Shown here: positions 24,291-34,420 of the stretch, piece by piece
Layout of the letters: each line of letters begins with the position of its first letter
How positions within the stretch are numbered: position 1 is the first letter of the stretch
DNA from: Protopterus annectens
Taxonomy: Eukaryota > Chordata > Ceratodontiformes > Protopteridae
Direction: 5' to 3'
Length of the DNA: 64,000 nucleotides
NCBI RefSeq assembly: GCF_019279795.1
Contig: NC_056748.1
Location: forward strand, 608,291,636 to 608,355,635
Notes under the pieces: generated by a model
Seen by the model: the letters and a program-made list of their open reading frames with translations, nothing else
What the model was told of the DNA's origin: nothing
The model's database searches: none
Made by a program: the position numbers and the translations under genes

Positions 24291-25194
24291 TCAAAAGCCT
24301 AAGGGTGACAGGTGCAAGCCGTCTCTAGCGAAGCAGCGTGGCTTGTCGAGCATGTCATCCCAGGTGGACAGACACTGGATCCCCTTTTAATGACATCAGA
24401 AACAGCCAATTGTTGAAATCAAGATTTTTTTTCTTTATACCGTGGTATCATTCTTGGTGAGGGCAGGATGCTACTCAGGGTCAGGGTCATACTGGCTTGG
24501 GCTATGTGATCAGAGACCTATTCCATGTCTCTTTTCAAGTAGTCTAGGGAGGTACGGCTCAAGTCATTCCACCAACATGGACAATGACAGAGTCATATTT
24601 GTACTTGTTCTGGAGTGACCTGAGTGCTTGTGTTATGTGGCGGATCCTGGCACCTGACAGGCAGCTAACAGGAACCTTCTCCTTATACAGCCTAGTGAGT
24701 GAGATGTCAGTGTGCCTGACTATAGAGTCACCTACTACTAGTAGGTTGGGTATGTTATTTTGCTTTAAGGGCTGTGATTGCATGGCACACTGGTTTTGTG
24801 AAGTATGTGTTTCATGGTTTGTGTTGGGGGGTGGAGGTTGCTTGGTTGTTTGCTTTGGAGGTCTTTGTTGGTTTTGCAGATTTTTATTTAGAGCCTCCGA
24901 GTATGTTTTCATGTATTTATGTGTGTTTTTTGCCGGTGCTGGTTTAATGGGTCTATGTGAGACTTGTGGTGTGATGCAAGTATTTCTCTTCTCCTCTTGA
25001 CTGTCTGATCCAGTTTTGGGTTGAGAGAGCTTAGCCTCCAGTTTGGCTGTATAATTGCATCTCTCGCATGTATTAGTGTTTGGTGGTAGGAGGAGAGGGT
25101 TGTCTGTGTACATGAGGCAGTTGTAACATTGCCTCAAAATACCCAGATTCACCAGTTGGACTGGAGAGTACACCTGAAATTGCCCTTTGGACAT
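24290..25194 (-). pseudogene. CR1 copy D ORF1, zinc-finger-like and SGNH esterase-like protein
   Basis: The open part (25194-24559) begins MSKGQFQVYSPVQLVNLG. Two cysteine pairs, CYNC at residues 23-26 and CERC at 43-46, resemble a small zinc-binding unit. A proline-, asparagine- and glutamine-rich linker follows to about residue 145, then LLVVGDSIVRHTD, the GDS block of SGNH-type esterases, and VIVHVGG before a one-base frameshift at about 24560. In the shifted frame NDLS and, near 24310, RDGLHLSPLG supply the Asn and Asp-x-x-His blocks. CR1 ORF1 proteins with an esterase-like domain are known; they are thought to act in RNP formation or membrane association. Confidence 0.82.
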
Positions 25195-25717
25195 GCCTGG
25201 ACAGGTACAGCGAACTGTTTTACTGGATGGCTGGTAAGGTCGAATAGAGAGCCTTGTCCTTCTGTACAGTACAGGAGGGTCTAGTGCAAGGGTTTATAAG
25301 TGCTTCCTATAAGTTTTGAGCAAGTGCCGGGCTGAGAAATAAATGGCTTGAGTGTTTAAGTTGAAACTTTGTCTAGTTCCAAGGGAAAAATTGAAGAGGA
25401 GACTTTGTGGAGCCGGGAATACTTTTACCCTAGCTAACCAGCGCTGCCTAGCGCACAAAACCGGGCAAATGAGGTGTGTATAGTAGGAAAATGAAAGAGA
25501 TAGAAATTAGCCCAAAATGGCCAATAAACTACTAATTTCTGGGCTGAAACCACTCCTCCAGGGACAGATAGGCTGCTCAAAGCTCCCCTCTCTCACAGGT
25601 GAACAGAGAAACTTCTTTCTATCCAAGTAAGGTATGGGCAAACACAGAGATTTGTAACACAGCCCTGAATTCAGCACTAACCTGAAAACTGGACTATACT
25701 AGCTGAAAAAGGTGGGA

Positions 25718-25721
<4 letters not shown>

Positions 25722-25756
<35 letters not shown>
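25722..25756. repeat. (AT)n microsatellite
   Basis: Simple AT dinucleotide run, followed by a short T run. Confidence 0.97.
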
Positions 25757-25764
<8 letters not shown>

Positions 25765-25917
25765 TCTAGAAAATAAAGCAGATACAATAAAAAAAACATT
25801 TTAAATGCACAGAAAAGGATATTTACTGTTATATATCACAGATCAGAGTTATAGCCAATGCCCCTAGAAATAAAGTAGGAAGAAACACAAATACAGTAAA
25901 AGCAGATGAATAAAGTG

Positions 25918-25963
<46 letters not shown>

Positions 25964-25965
<2 letters not shown>

Positions 25966-26583
25966 GTGTACTTTTGAAGAATGAAAGTTCACTACTTCGA
26001 ACTTCAAAAGTACACCCACACTAACGCAAAAGTGCCCTGAATGGGCTAGCAGTCAAGGACCTTAGGGTTAGGGCATGGGTTTGGGTAAGGGGATAGTTAG
26101 TAGGGCTATCCCCTTACCTTGACCCATGCCCTAACCTTAAGGTCCGTGACTATCGCATGACAGTGGAAGACATTCCAAGTTATGCTATGTCCAACACTGT
26201 GGTGCGATAGTCACGGACCTTAGGGTTAGGGCATGGGTCAAGGTAAGGGGATAGGCTATCCCCTTACCTTGACCCTTGCCCTAACCCTAAGGTCCGTGAC
26301 TATCACACCACAGTCCTTCACTGTGGTGCAATAGTCACGGACCTTAGGGTTAGGGCACGGGTCAAGGTAAGGGGATAGGCTATCCCCTTACCTTGACCCA
26401 TGCCCAAACCCTAAGGTCCGTGACTATCGCACTACAGTGGAGGACATAGCCCATTTTTCAATGTCCTCCATTGTGGGGCGGTAGATTCAGTCTAGTGAGC
26501 TTAAGCGAAAGTGCACTTTCGCTTAAGTGGGGATGTACTTTCCCATTTCGAAAAAGTGAATTTTTGTTGTAGGAAAGTACACC

Positions 26584-26585
<2 letters not shown>
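25964..26585. mobile_element. Inverted-repeat (MITE-like) element inserted in (TA)n, with palindrome array
   Basis: The segment sits between two TA runs (25921-25963 and 26586-26670). Its ends are GGGTGTACTTTT and, inverted, AGGTGTACTTTCCT, a short terminal inverted repeat. There is no coding frame. Inside are a hairpin at 25964-26017 (16-bp perfect arms), three consecutive long palindromes at 26051-26151, 26196-26314 and 26313-26445, and a perfect 28-bp palindrome at 26500-26527. Because the target is TA repeat, the target duplication cannot be read. A TA-targeting superfamily such as Tc1/mariner is possible; this is inference. Confidence 0.7.
26045..26445. repeat. Array of three long palindromes with TTAGGG-like core
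   Basis: Palindrome 1 has 46-base arms (26051-26096 and 26106-26151) around a 9-base spacer. Palindrome 2 spans 26196-26314, centred on base 26255, with 59-base arms. Palindrome 3 spans 26313-26445, centred on 26379, with 66-base arms. Each arm carries the same unit, including GCGATAGTCACGGACC, CTTAGGGTTAGGGC and AAGGTAAGGGGATAG in order. Arms differ at only a few positions. The array can fold as three adjacent cruciforms. Confidence 0.93.
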
Positions 26586-26635
<50 letters not shown>

Positions 26636-26670
26636 TATATATATATATAGATATATATATATATATATAT
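26586..26670. repeat. (AT)n microsatellite with ATAG interruptions
   Basis: AT run directly abutting the right end of the inverted-repeat element. Tyr-Ile frames over it are artefacts. Confidence 0.97.
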
Positions 26671-27460
26671 AAACAATAGAACTGATTTTAAACAAGTTAC
26701 CCAATTAACCAGAAAAAAAGCTCAAAACTAAGCCCTGTTCCAGCAGTCTTCAATCAGACAAGTTCTAACTGCACAATCCTGCTACTAGGGTGCAAGGGAA
26801 CCTTCTCTAAAAAAGATGGCCTGGATCAGTGCTCAAGTTATACAAACAAAGCTAGATTCAGCAGACCTGAATCTGGTCTATGCTACAGCAACAAAATGCA
26901 CCAGTTTCAGAAAGAAACAGTTCAAATAAGCAGGCACAATAAGCCTGTGACCAGAAATTCCCAGCTCAGAAGGACAAAATCCAGCCTCTCCTCCCACAAG
27001 AGTGCAGACCACAATCCTCTTAATATAGAATAACTGGCCTGAAGCCCAAGTACTTAAGCCAGAACTAATACACTTTTAGAATAGCAGACACTGGGCCTTC
27101 AATCAGCAATTCCAAGCTTAGAAGGATGTAAGCTACCTGTCCTGCCACAACAGTGAAGACCACAAACCTTCTTAATGTAAAACAACCAATATGAAGCCCA
27201 AGTGCTTAAACCAAAAGACTTAGAATAACAGTTACAATTTAATCAGGCTACTACCAAGCAGTAATAAATGCAGCATAATAAATAAAACTGAGTACTTTTA
27301 AAAAAAGCAAAATAAAGTAGGAGGAAACACAAATACAGTAAAAGCAGATGAATAAAGTGCAATTTTTTTTTAAGTGCAAGGAGAGAGGAAGGAAGAACCT
27401 AAGTGGGTTGGCCTTCTCAAATCTTCTCTCTGTATTAAGTTGAGTGAACACTAGAGTCAG

Positions 27461-27779
27461 AATATGATCTCACTGTACTCGGTTAAGTGAGCAAATGAGA
27501 TGGACCCAGGAGGAGTGTTCTAATACAGACTTACAGGAGGGGCGGGCAATTCCAAAGCCACCAACACTAATACCAACACAGGAACAGGGAAGGTGGGTGG
27601 GGAACTAACTGCAGAAACACACACAGCACACTGTTCAATGAAACACACAATTAGGAAACAGAAAAAAATGAAAATTCAGTACTTTTAAAACTGCAAGTTT
27701 GTACTTAACAGAAGACTAAAATACACTACTGCAAGTTTTGCTTAACTTCAGCTTCTAATGCAGATGTTTGTAGCCAATC
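27461..27779. other. No recognisable gene
   Basis: AC- and AG-rich sequence between the CR1 5' repeats and the L1-like endonuclease. Nothing identifiable. Confidence 0.5.
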
Positions 27780-28170
27780 AAGTCTCTCAGAAGTTATGGG
27801 TCTTTATTTTCCTTAGGCAGCACTTTTACCACTGTTAACTTTTGACCTTTCCACCATCCCCTTATTATGGTGTATCTAATCTTCAAATTTTCTATACTGT
27901 TCTTCCACATGCATTGTATTCTTTTTGTATGAGAGTTAAGACTCTTTCTTTCCTATTTACTTGGTCTCCAAAACTGCTCATTCGCTCATTTTAATTAAAC
28001 GTAGGTGTTGTTTCACCCTTAAATGTGTTTCCTGCAACATCACTATGTCCACTTGACTTTTGTATATTTGGGCCATGATCTTGTCCTGCTTTTGGCTGCT
28101 TACCAACTCATTAACAGTTGAAGAAAATATCTTTAATTCTCCTGTATTATCGCTGCCACTTCTTCATTTT
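27780..28170 (-). pseudogene. L1-like ORF2 endonuclease N-terminus
   Basis: Minus-strand translation from about 28150 gives ELKIFSSTVNELVSS, then DKIMAQIYKSQVDIVMLQET and HLRVKQHLRLIK. The DIVMLQETHL block is the hallmark of the L1 apurinic-like endonuclease, in which the Glu coordinates the metal; the opening segment corresponds to the usual SWNVNG start, here degraded to SSTVNE. Only the first 100 or so residues are recognisable before the frames break up. In life it would nick A/T-rich targets. It is not functional. Confidence 0.75.
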
Positions 28171-29625
28171 TTTCTGTCTGTTATCTAGGCCTCATATTCT
28201 TTATCTCTTTATTCATCACTAGGAAACTAGTTTCCTTTATTTGTATACTCTACCCTTCTGAGGTCATGTGCCTTAATTTTGATTCTTTTTTAACTCTTCC
28301 AAACATGTAAATAAACATGTACAAGTCTCTCCTTCCTTCTTTACTTCTGTAACTATGTGGAGTATTGTCTCCTGATTATATGTATTGCACATCCCAATAT
28401 ATCCTCTCATTTTATTTCTCCTTTATCTTCTTCCCCTTCCCTCCTGCCTTCTTATAATTTCTGTTTACTCCCTATTACATGAACCTTCTCTTTTCCTAAT
28501 CTTCCATGTTACACGTTACACAACACAATGCTTTCTTCATAAGTAGACCTTAGACCCTACGATGTTATATTATGTTCATAGCAGGCCTGTCCCAACCAAC
28601 CTGGGTATAAATATCTTATTCTTTCCTCTATTTTTTACTTGCCGCTCCCCTATTTACTGTTTGTATCTCGATTCCACAAACCCTGCTGTGATTTTGTCTC
28701 TTTCCTTTCCCTTCCTCTTCTCACCCTCTGTTTCCCAGACTATTTCCCCTCTCTTCTTACCTTCTTAGTTAAGTTCATTCTCAAAACATGATCTTTATGT
28801 ATATGTCTGTCACACAATTTCAACTTGGGATTCACCCTATTCACAATAAAAAATACAAGGTAATCTCTCAAATTTATTAATTTCCTGTTTCTAGTGGCAA
28901 CGCTTACCATCTATTCATTTATATGAAGTGGGCTGGTGGTGCTCCTACTGTACATTTGCTGTTTGCTGCATCTCACTCTTTTATTAGAATCCACTGAAAC
29001 ATCCTTGTTATAACTCTAAAAGAACGAGCAATTTGAGTTGCTTAGCTTACCCTTAAGACTCTGTTTCTAAACTTGCCCACACCTGTTTTTGTTTATTTTT
29101 TTCACTATCTATTTCTATAAATCATTCTCCCTCCCCACCATATGCTTTTCAACTATTTTACCATTTTAAAGCATCATTTTCTTGAACCGTTATCTCCACA
29201 GCACTCCATGGACATCCGCAACCCAAATTACAGAGTGTAGTGTAAATTAACCAAAAACATAATCCAAAACCAGTAGTCATTTGTGTATGTAACTTTAACT
29301 TTTGCTACCTCTCTGCTCCTGTATCTAAGCATTGCTTTCATGATTTCTCAAATCAAGCACCTAAGCAAGTATGCTGTCTGGGCCCCTTTATTTTGAGTCT
29401 GCCGAAGTTTGCATCTCATGATTTCAAATTGAGATATGCCTTATTTATCACAAAAAGGGAAATTGTAAAGTAGAAAATAAGAATCTTCCCTATTACTACG
29501 TGGCAACTTCTCAGGGTTATTCATTACCTATTTTTAATACTAATGCTTCATGTATATTCATTTAAATGATATGAGGTGGAGAAACAACTGACTTCATATG
29601 CATCACTTACATGTGTTATCTAACC

Positions 29626-30453
29626 CAGGGGTGGGCAAACTTTTTGATTCGTGGGCCACATTGAGTTCTAACATTTGACAAAGGGGCCGGAACAGGAGCA
29701 GATAGATGGCATGCTTTGAAAACATCACCTCATTGGGGGAAAAATACACATCTTGGGATATGGAGAAAACATGTGCTTTAATTTCCAATGAAAATGAAGA
29801 AAAGCATTACAATAAAATCTCTGACTTCGAAATGAGTCTTTAAATACTGAAAATCAAATAAATGACCATTTTATTTTAAAGCACTGAAAGTTCTGTTATC
29901 CTTCAGGATATCACCATCACTCTCCTCCTGACTGTCTTTTTTTTCAAAAATGGTAGGAGATGCAGATGTACTTGTCCTGTTCCTTTTATTCAATTTGTTT
30001 CCCCGGTGCCAAAAGTCAACAACGACCAGTGCAAGGACGAAACAGTTACAGCAAGTCAGTCTGTGAAGCGTTATATTTGATCTGCGCGCATTGTTTATTT
30101 TAACAATGTGCGTATCACGGAGACACACACATTTTAATGGGAGCAGTGTTGTTGGTCTCCTTTTTTAGCCAGCACATCAAAGTCTGGAGTTAGTTTTGTT
30201 GTGGCGATTCTCAGGATGGATCTGAGGTGTAGGTCTGTTAACTTGGATCTGTGGCTGGCTTTGTTGATGTTTCGCTTCACCTCAACAAAGCCAATATATC
30301 TAGAGTGCGCCATCTAGTGAGGAAACATCAGAATTGCAGGGGAAATAAAACATTAACAAGGTTAATTTATTAAATTTTTTCAAGTTTGGCAGGCCGAATC
30401 AAAACGTTTAACGGGCCGCATGTGGCCCCCGGGCCGTAGTTTGCCCATGCCTG
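29626..30453. mobile_element. Non-autonomous hAT-like element, copy 2 (828 bp)
   Basis: Same length as the copy at 23310-24137, and by eye only about four substitutions apart over the full element. The left end is CAGGGGTGGGCAAACT and the inverted right end CAGGCATGGGCAAACT. The flanks share ATCTAACC (left) and TTCTAACC (right), but three extra bases (ACA) lie between the right end and that repeat, so the target duplication is imperfect. It interrupts the second copy of the L1-like spacer duplication. Confidence 0.9.
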
Positions 30454-30913
30454 ACATTCTAACCCATCCTGACCCTTGGTTGATATCCACTGAAACCTCA
30501 TTTCTTGTTATAGCTCTAACAGTACAAGCAGTTCAGTTAGCTTATTTTCCCATTTAGGAATACATTTCCAGAGTTGCCCATATTCCATTTTTATATGCTG
30601 TTACAGCCTTCTTTGCTTGATTTATTCTCTTCTGTAAGTCACTTCAACTCCTCATCAACTGCTTTTATATGACTACCCTTTTAAAATATCAGAATCTTGA
30701 GTAGTTATATCCATTGTATACCAGTTAAGGACAGCCACGGTCATCTTTACAGGGTGCAGTCCAAAAACACATTCCATAACTAAGTCACTTGCATATAAAA
30801 CTAGGGGCTGCTATTCTGAGTCTTTATTTGATGCCAAGGGATTTTCTACTCACCAGTCCTTCACTGATAGTTTTTCTTCAGCTCACCCCAGGTGTTGCAC
30901 CATTTGTTTCTTT

Positions 30914-31310
30914 TTCTTAATTATCTTCTGATGCAAGACTGGAAAGGGTTTCATAGGCATCTTTGTGTACTGCTTCTCCATCCGGCATTTCTTTAAGCCA
31001 TGGGGCTACCCCTTCTCCTATTGTTCCAGTGTCTGCTTTTTCTTTAAACTCTCTCAGATGCACTAGTGCTCTCTCATGGAAAGATATGTCTTTACTCCCT
31101 TGGCATAAAAAAATCTTTAGTGCTTCTGGAAAATGGAGACTTACCTTCAGATCAAGTTGCAGACACTCTCTAATTGCCTCCAGGTACACCTTTTCTTGTG
31201 TGTAGTTATCAAGTAATCATTGTACACAAACATTCTCATGGATCCAGTTTTGAGATCTCTTATTTTCCTCCATAATGCTTCCAGGAACCATTCTTTTTGC
31301 TTATAAGATA
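30914..31310 (-). pseudogene. L1-like ORF1 C-terminal domain
   Basis: The minus-strand frame reads KEWFLEALWRKIRDLKTGSM, RMFVYNDYLITTQEKVYLEA, IRECLQLDLKVSLHFPEALK. The order of a short beta strand (FVYNDY), a helix with charged residues, LxLKVSLxFPxxLKI and a later SFHERALVHLREF helix matches the C-terminal domain of L1 ORF1 proteins, which bind RNA together with the neighbouring RRM. The final GEGVAPWLKEMPDGEAV is an acidic tail. Only this region is open (31189-30917 from a methionine), so the coiled coil and RRM are missing or degraded. Confidence 0.65.
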
Positions 31311-31659
31311 GGAATCTAAATGAAAGCTATGTACTTATCATATCAACAGATCCTTTCATTCCATTCCATCTTGACACTTGCAGGTCCTTGATCTGCTTGT
31401 CAGAGCTAACTTGTCAGTATCAGTGCTCCAGCCTTGAACCCCTTTAGGATCTTCACTTCCCATAATGCACTTCTCCCTTACTTACCTCAGATCATATTTG
31501 ACACTGTAAGATCTAGACACAACTAATCTGTGATGCCATAGACTAAATGAACTTTAACTAGATGATTCTTCATGCCTTACAAAAGAGAAGGGGAAGGTAA
31601 AAGGGTTGTTAATAATGTTTGGATCCTATTCATTCAGTCAATCTGATCTGACATGGGTC

Positions 31660-32703
31660 AAAATCCTACTTGATGGAGACCCTGGGTGACATCATGATAG
31701 AGAACCTTTCAGGATGGTAGCACCAAAAGGTTTTTTAGTCCTGGAGATACATTCCAGCTTGTAATACTTGGTAAAGGTATACATGAATGACCAGGTGACA
31801 GCCTCACAAATCTCATCTAGTGAATAGGCTCTATTAGAAAGAGCTCCTGGTTTACCATGAAGAGGTTTGTTGTTAAGAGTATAAATGAATGTTATGCAGT
31901 CTGATAGCCATCTTCAAACTGATACCTTTGATACATTTTTCTCTTTTTCCCTAATTTATTAGGTATAAGCAAAGCAAAAAGATGTGTATCCTTTCTGAAT
32001 GATTTTGTCCTGTGTAAGTAGAAATGCAGATGTGTTTGTATATCCAAGGTATGCAATAAATAGTCTCCACTGTTTCTGTATTTTGGAGAGAAAAATGGTA
32101 GATAAATGGGTTGTGAAATATTTGATTCATAAGCCACTTTCAGAATAAAGGAGTTATCCTTAGACACACCCTGTTCTTATGGAAAATCAAATAAGGAGGA
32201 GAGGAGGATATACAGTGGAGTTTTGAAATCCTTGCTGTAGGGATGGCTACAAGAAAAAACAGTTTTCAAAGAGAGGTATTTAAGGTCTGCCAAGGATGCT
32301 GGCTCAGAGGATGAGAACCTCCGGAACAAAATTCAGATCCCGAGAGGGAACCAGATCTCTAACCGGTGATCTTAATAAAAAAGCTGCCTTTTATAAATGC
32401 ATTGCATAGTCTGTGAGAAGGTTGAGAATGTTCCAGAAACCAAATGTGAAGCCTAGAAATTGCAGCCAAATGAACCTTGATAGTGGAGAAACTAGAGCCT
32501 GAATCTAAAAGAGATGCAAGAAAGCATAGGATGTCTGCTATAAGGGCTGAGAAAGGATAGATGTTTTGTGGGCAAACCCAAGAAACAAATCTTCTCCACT
32601 TGCTATGATAGATTTTTTCAAAGTTTTGAAAAGCTGTTAAAATTTTGACCACTTTCATAGGAAGAGAATCATTCTTAGTAATTATCAGAATTGGAGAAAC
32701 CAA
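31660..32703 (-). pseudogene. DIRS tyrosine recombinase
   Basis: The frame 32703-32359 gives FEKIYHSKWRRFVSWVCPQN, then ADILCFLASLLDSGSSFSTI and KVHLAAISRLH, the N-terminal core-binding fold of DIRS recombinases. After a stop, 32290-31890 continues in broken frames with FFLVAIPTARISKLHCIS (the Arg of the first catalytic block), HRTKSFRKDTHLFALL and, near 31800-31700, a segment ending LQAGMYLQD and FWCYH that corresponds to the C-terminal region around the final catalytic residues. Known role: integration of the circular cDNA by site-specific strand exchange. Many stops; inactive. Confidence 0.75.
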
Positions 32704-32759
32704 GGGGTTAGTTTCAAACTATGTAGGTCTAGGCGAGGCTCCATGGAGTGGTAAGAGAT

Positions 32760-33430
32760 CATATCTTGAACTTGATATAGACGCCAAGGAGACCGTATCA
32801 AGTAAGGCCTTAGAAGGGGAAACCAAAATTGTATGGACCAAAAGGAGGCTATGAAGATAATTGTTCCCTTGAATCTCAAAGTTTTCATCAGAAATCTGAA
32901 CATCAGATGTGGATATGTGATGTCAGGTGGATATGTGTATAGAAGTCCAGGGGCCATTGCTGAGACAAGTAGTCCCTTGGTGGTTGTGCTGGAGGTGGAA
33001 TCATGGCAAAATAGCAGCTGCATTTGGTGTTGTGTGGGGTGGAAATGGATTGCAATGGGGAGCGCCCCAGCAAATAAATATCTTTTTAGCTGTCACTGGA
33101 TGAGGGACCACTTATAAGGCATTAAGAGATCCCTACTGAACCTGTAATTAAGGCAAATGAGTACCCCTGAGATGTGTCTTGCTACCAGAGAGTGGTGGGA
33201 GGATATTTCTCATTGCTAGATCCTCATAGCTGTTTGTTGATATATCAAACTACTGTCATGTTGTCTGGTTGGAAGAATATCACCCATTGAGAATGGCAGC
33301 CCTGATGTTCCTGCAACACTAGGAGGAATGTCAACTCCAAGGAATTTATGTGAAGATTGACCTTGTTGTCCATCCAAACTTTGAACCATTCCCCCTTTAT
33401 AGTGCCCTCCTCACCCAAAGGAGGATACAT
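32760..33430 (-). pseudogene. DIRS RNase H region
   Basis: The 33430-33245 frame gives KVNLHINSLELTFLLVLQEH and FFQPDNMTVV. INxLEL is the Glu block and the DN-xTVV end is the Asp block of DIRS RNase H; the usual TDNxT is degraded to PDNMT. The frame 33023-32685 then gives LVSAMAPGLLYTYPPDITYP, IIFIASFWSIQFWFPLLRPY and DLHSLKLTPWFLQF, which is the conserved segment between RNase H and recombinase in vertebrate DIRS elements. No complete frame connects them. Confidence 0.7.
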
Positions 33431-33699
33431 CCATTTTTACTGTTGCTACTAGAAGTGGGGTCTGAAATTGTTTTCCCACCTGAACCATTGGGGTTTGTAA
33501 CCACCACTGAATATGCCTTTTGCAGGATTATGTAATGATTATGGTCTTGGAAAGAGGATAAAATCTCTGTGATCATTCAGTTTGACAGAGCCATTGTAAT
33601 ATTCTCATGTGGAAGTGGGTGAATTATACCTCATTACTGAAGAGGGCATCAGACCTAAACTTCTGGGAACCAAGGGTGCTGGTGGAGGGTTGCTGAATA

Positions 33700-34420
33700 A
33701 CAGAAGCTTAACTACAAATTGTAAGGTCTGAATTCTGTCCTAAGGAAGGAAATAGAGAGAATTGTATCCATTCCAGTAATACTATTTTCTTAGCCGGGAT
33801 CAGTTTGGACGTTTGTAGGTTTACAGCTATGCCCAAGAACTTGAAAAGATGAAGAAAATAATCCCTGGCTTGCTGAAGAGACTTTATTGAGGAGGCAGCC
33901 AGTAGACAGCCTAGATACTGGAAAATCCTGTATCCATGAAGACATAGATGAGCCGCTATACAGCCATACATTTGAAGAACACCCTAGGGGGGGGAGGGTT
34001 GTGGTGAGATGAAATTGCAGCACTTTCTGAATTGGTAAAGACTGGCTCCTATTCGGAAATGTATGAATCTCCTAGACTCTTTCCCTATCTTTATGTGAAG
34101 GTAAGCATCCTAAAGATCCACACAGCACATCCATCCATGGCAAGGCAGAATCAGCTGCAACACGACCATGAAGAACTGTGTCTTTATCAAATATGTGTTC
34201 AAGAGGCTGAGGTCCAAATGAGCCTGAGTTCCTTGGTTTTCTTCAGAACTGAAAATAACTTGGATAAAATCCTGACTAGGTCTGGTCTGATGGGATGCCT
34301 TGGATGGCTCTTTTGGTAAAAAGAGAAGAAAAGCTATCTCTTATAAATTAGTCTTTGCCTGGTTTGGTGTGATGTCTGGCAGTGGACTGTGGAGTTTAGG
34401 AGGGGTTTCCAATAAGGATA
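33700..34420 (-). pseudogene. DIRS reverse transcriptase
   Basis: Minus-strand pieces give FRIGASLYQF near 34060, then MYGCIAAHLCLHGYRIFQYL and GCLLAASSIKSLQQARDYFL (33971-33850). The block corresponds to the DIRS polymerase active site, where YLDD precedes a WLL-ASS segment; here it reads YLGC, so both catalytic aspartates are lost. Farther upstream a CVDL-DAYLHIKIGKESRRF segment supplies the first catalytic block. The neighbouring RNase H lies downstream without overlap. Confidence 0.72.

Larger units (their letters stand above)
20506..25460 (-). mobile_element. CR1 LINE, nearly complete (copy D), split by a hAT element
   Basis: The best-preserved CR1 here. It runs on the minus strand from a 5' untranslated region above 25195, through ORF1 (25194 to about 24290), ORF2 (about 24250 to 20784) and a short 3' UTR, to a terminus at 20506-20520 that reads CCTATGAACCTATAA on the minus strand, the CR1 octamer-like end. 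An 828-bp hAT element sits in the endonuclease region at 23310-24137. A stop codon at about 22636 and frameshifts at about 21540 and in ORF1 make it non-autonomous. It is followed at higher coordinates by 5' UTR-like repeats. Confidence 0.88.
25200..27460 (-). repeat. CR1-type 5' untranslated repeats, interrupted
   Basis: Upstream (higher coordinates) of CR1 copy D. The sequence TAAAGTAGGAAGAAACACAA, part of a longer match ending in AAAGTGCAAT, occurs at 25870-25923 and again at 27311-27362. A shorter unit recurs at about 26930-27080 and 27080-27230 (AAGCCCAAGTACTTAA versus AAGCCCAAGTGCTTAA). Similar sequence, with CCACAAGAGTGCAG, appears above the CR1 fragment at 55480-57150. These look like tandem 5' UTR units, perhaps promoter repeats. 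An inverted-repeat element and TA runs lie inside. Confidence 0.6.
27780..31310 (-). mobile_element. L1-like LINE: ORF1 end, duplicated spacer, ORF2 endonuclease start
   Basis: Minus-strand order is ORF1 C-terminal domain (31300-30914), then about 2.7 kb without a frame, then the first part of ORF2 (about 28170-27780). The spacer contains a diverged direct duplication: 28870-29480 corresponds to 29480-29625 plus 30454-30890, the second copy being split by an 828-bp hAT element. Shared landmarks are TCCACTGAAAC and AGTGGCAAC / CGTGGCAAC. Most of ORF2 is missing. The family appears related to the L1-like ORF2 relics at 1-3158 and 15800-18020, which lack their 5' halves. Confidence 0.65.

Noticed and set aside
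24584-25000. 138-codon plus-strand frame
   Set aside because: It is antisense to CR1 ORF1, whose cysteine pairs and GDS block are on the minus strand.
26045-26445. Interstitial telomere sequence because of repeated TTAGGG
   Set aside because: Only short stretches (GGTTAGGG) occur inside a longer unit; there is no run of TTAGGG hexamers.
26045-26445. CRISPR-like array because of regular repeats
   Set aside because: The repeats are palindrome arms without unique spacers, and the context is eukaryotic transposons.
26458-26704. Tyr-Ile-rich frames
   Set aside because: They are translations of AT repeats around the inverted-repeat element.
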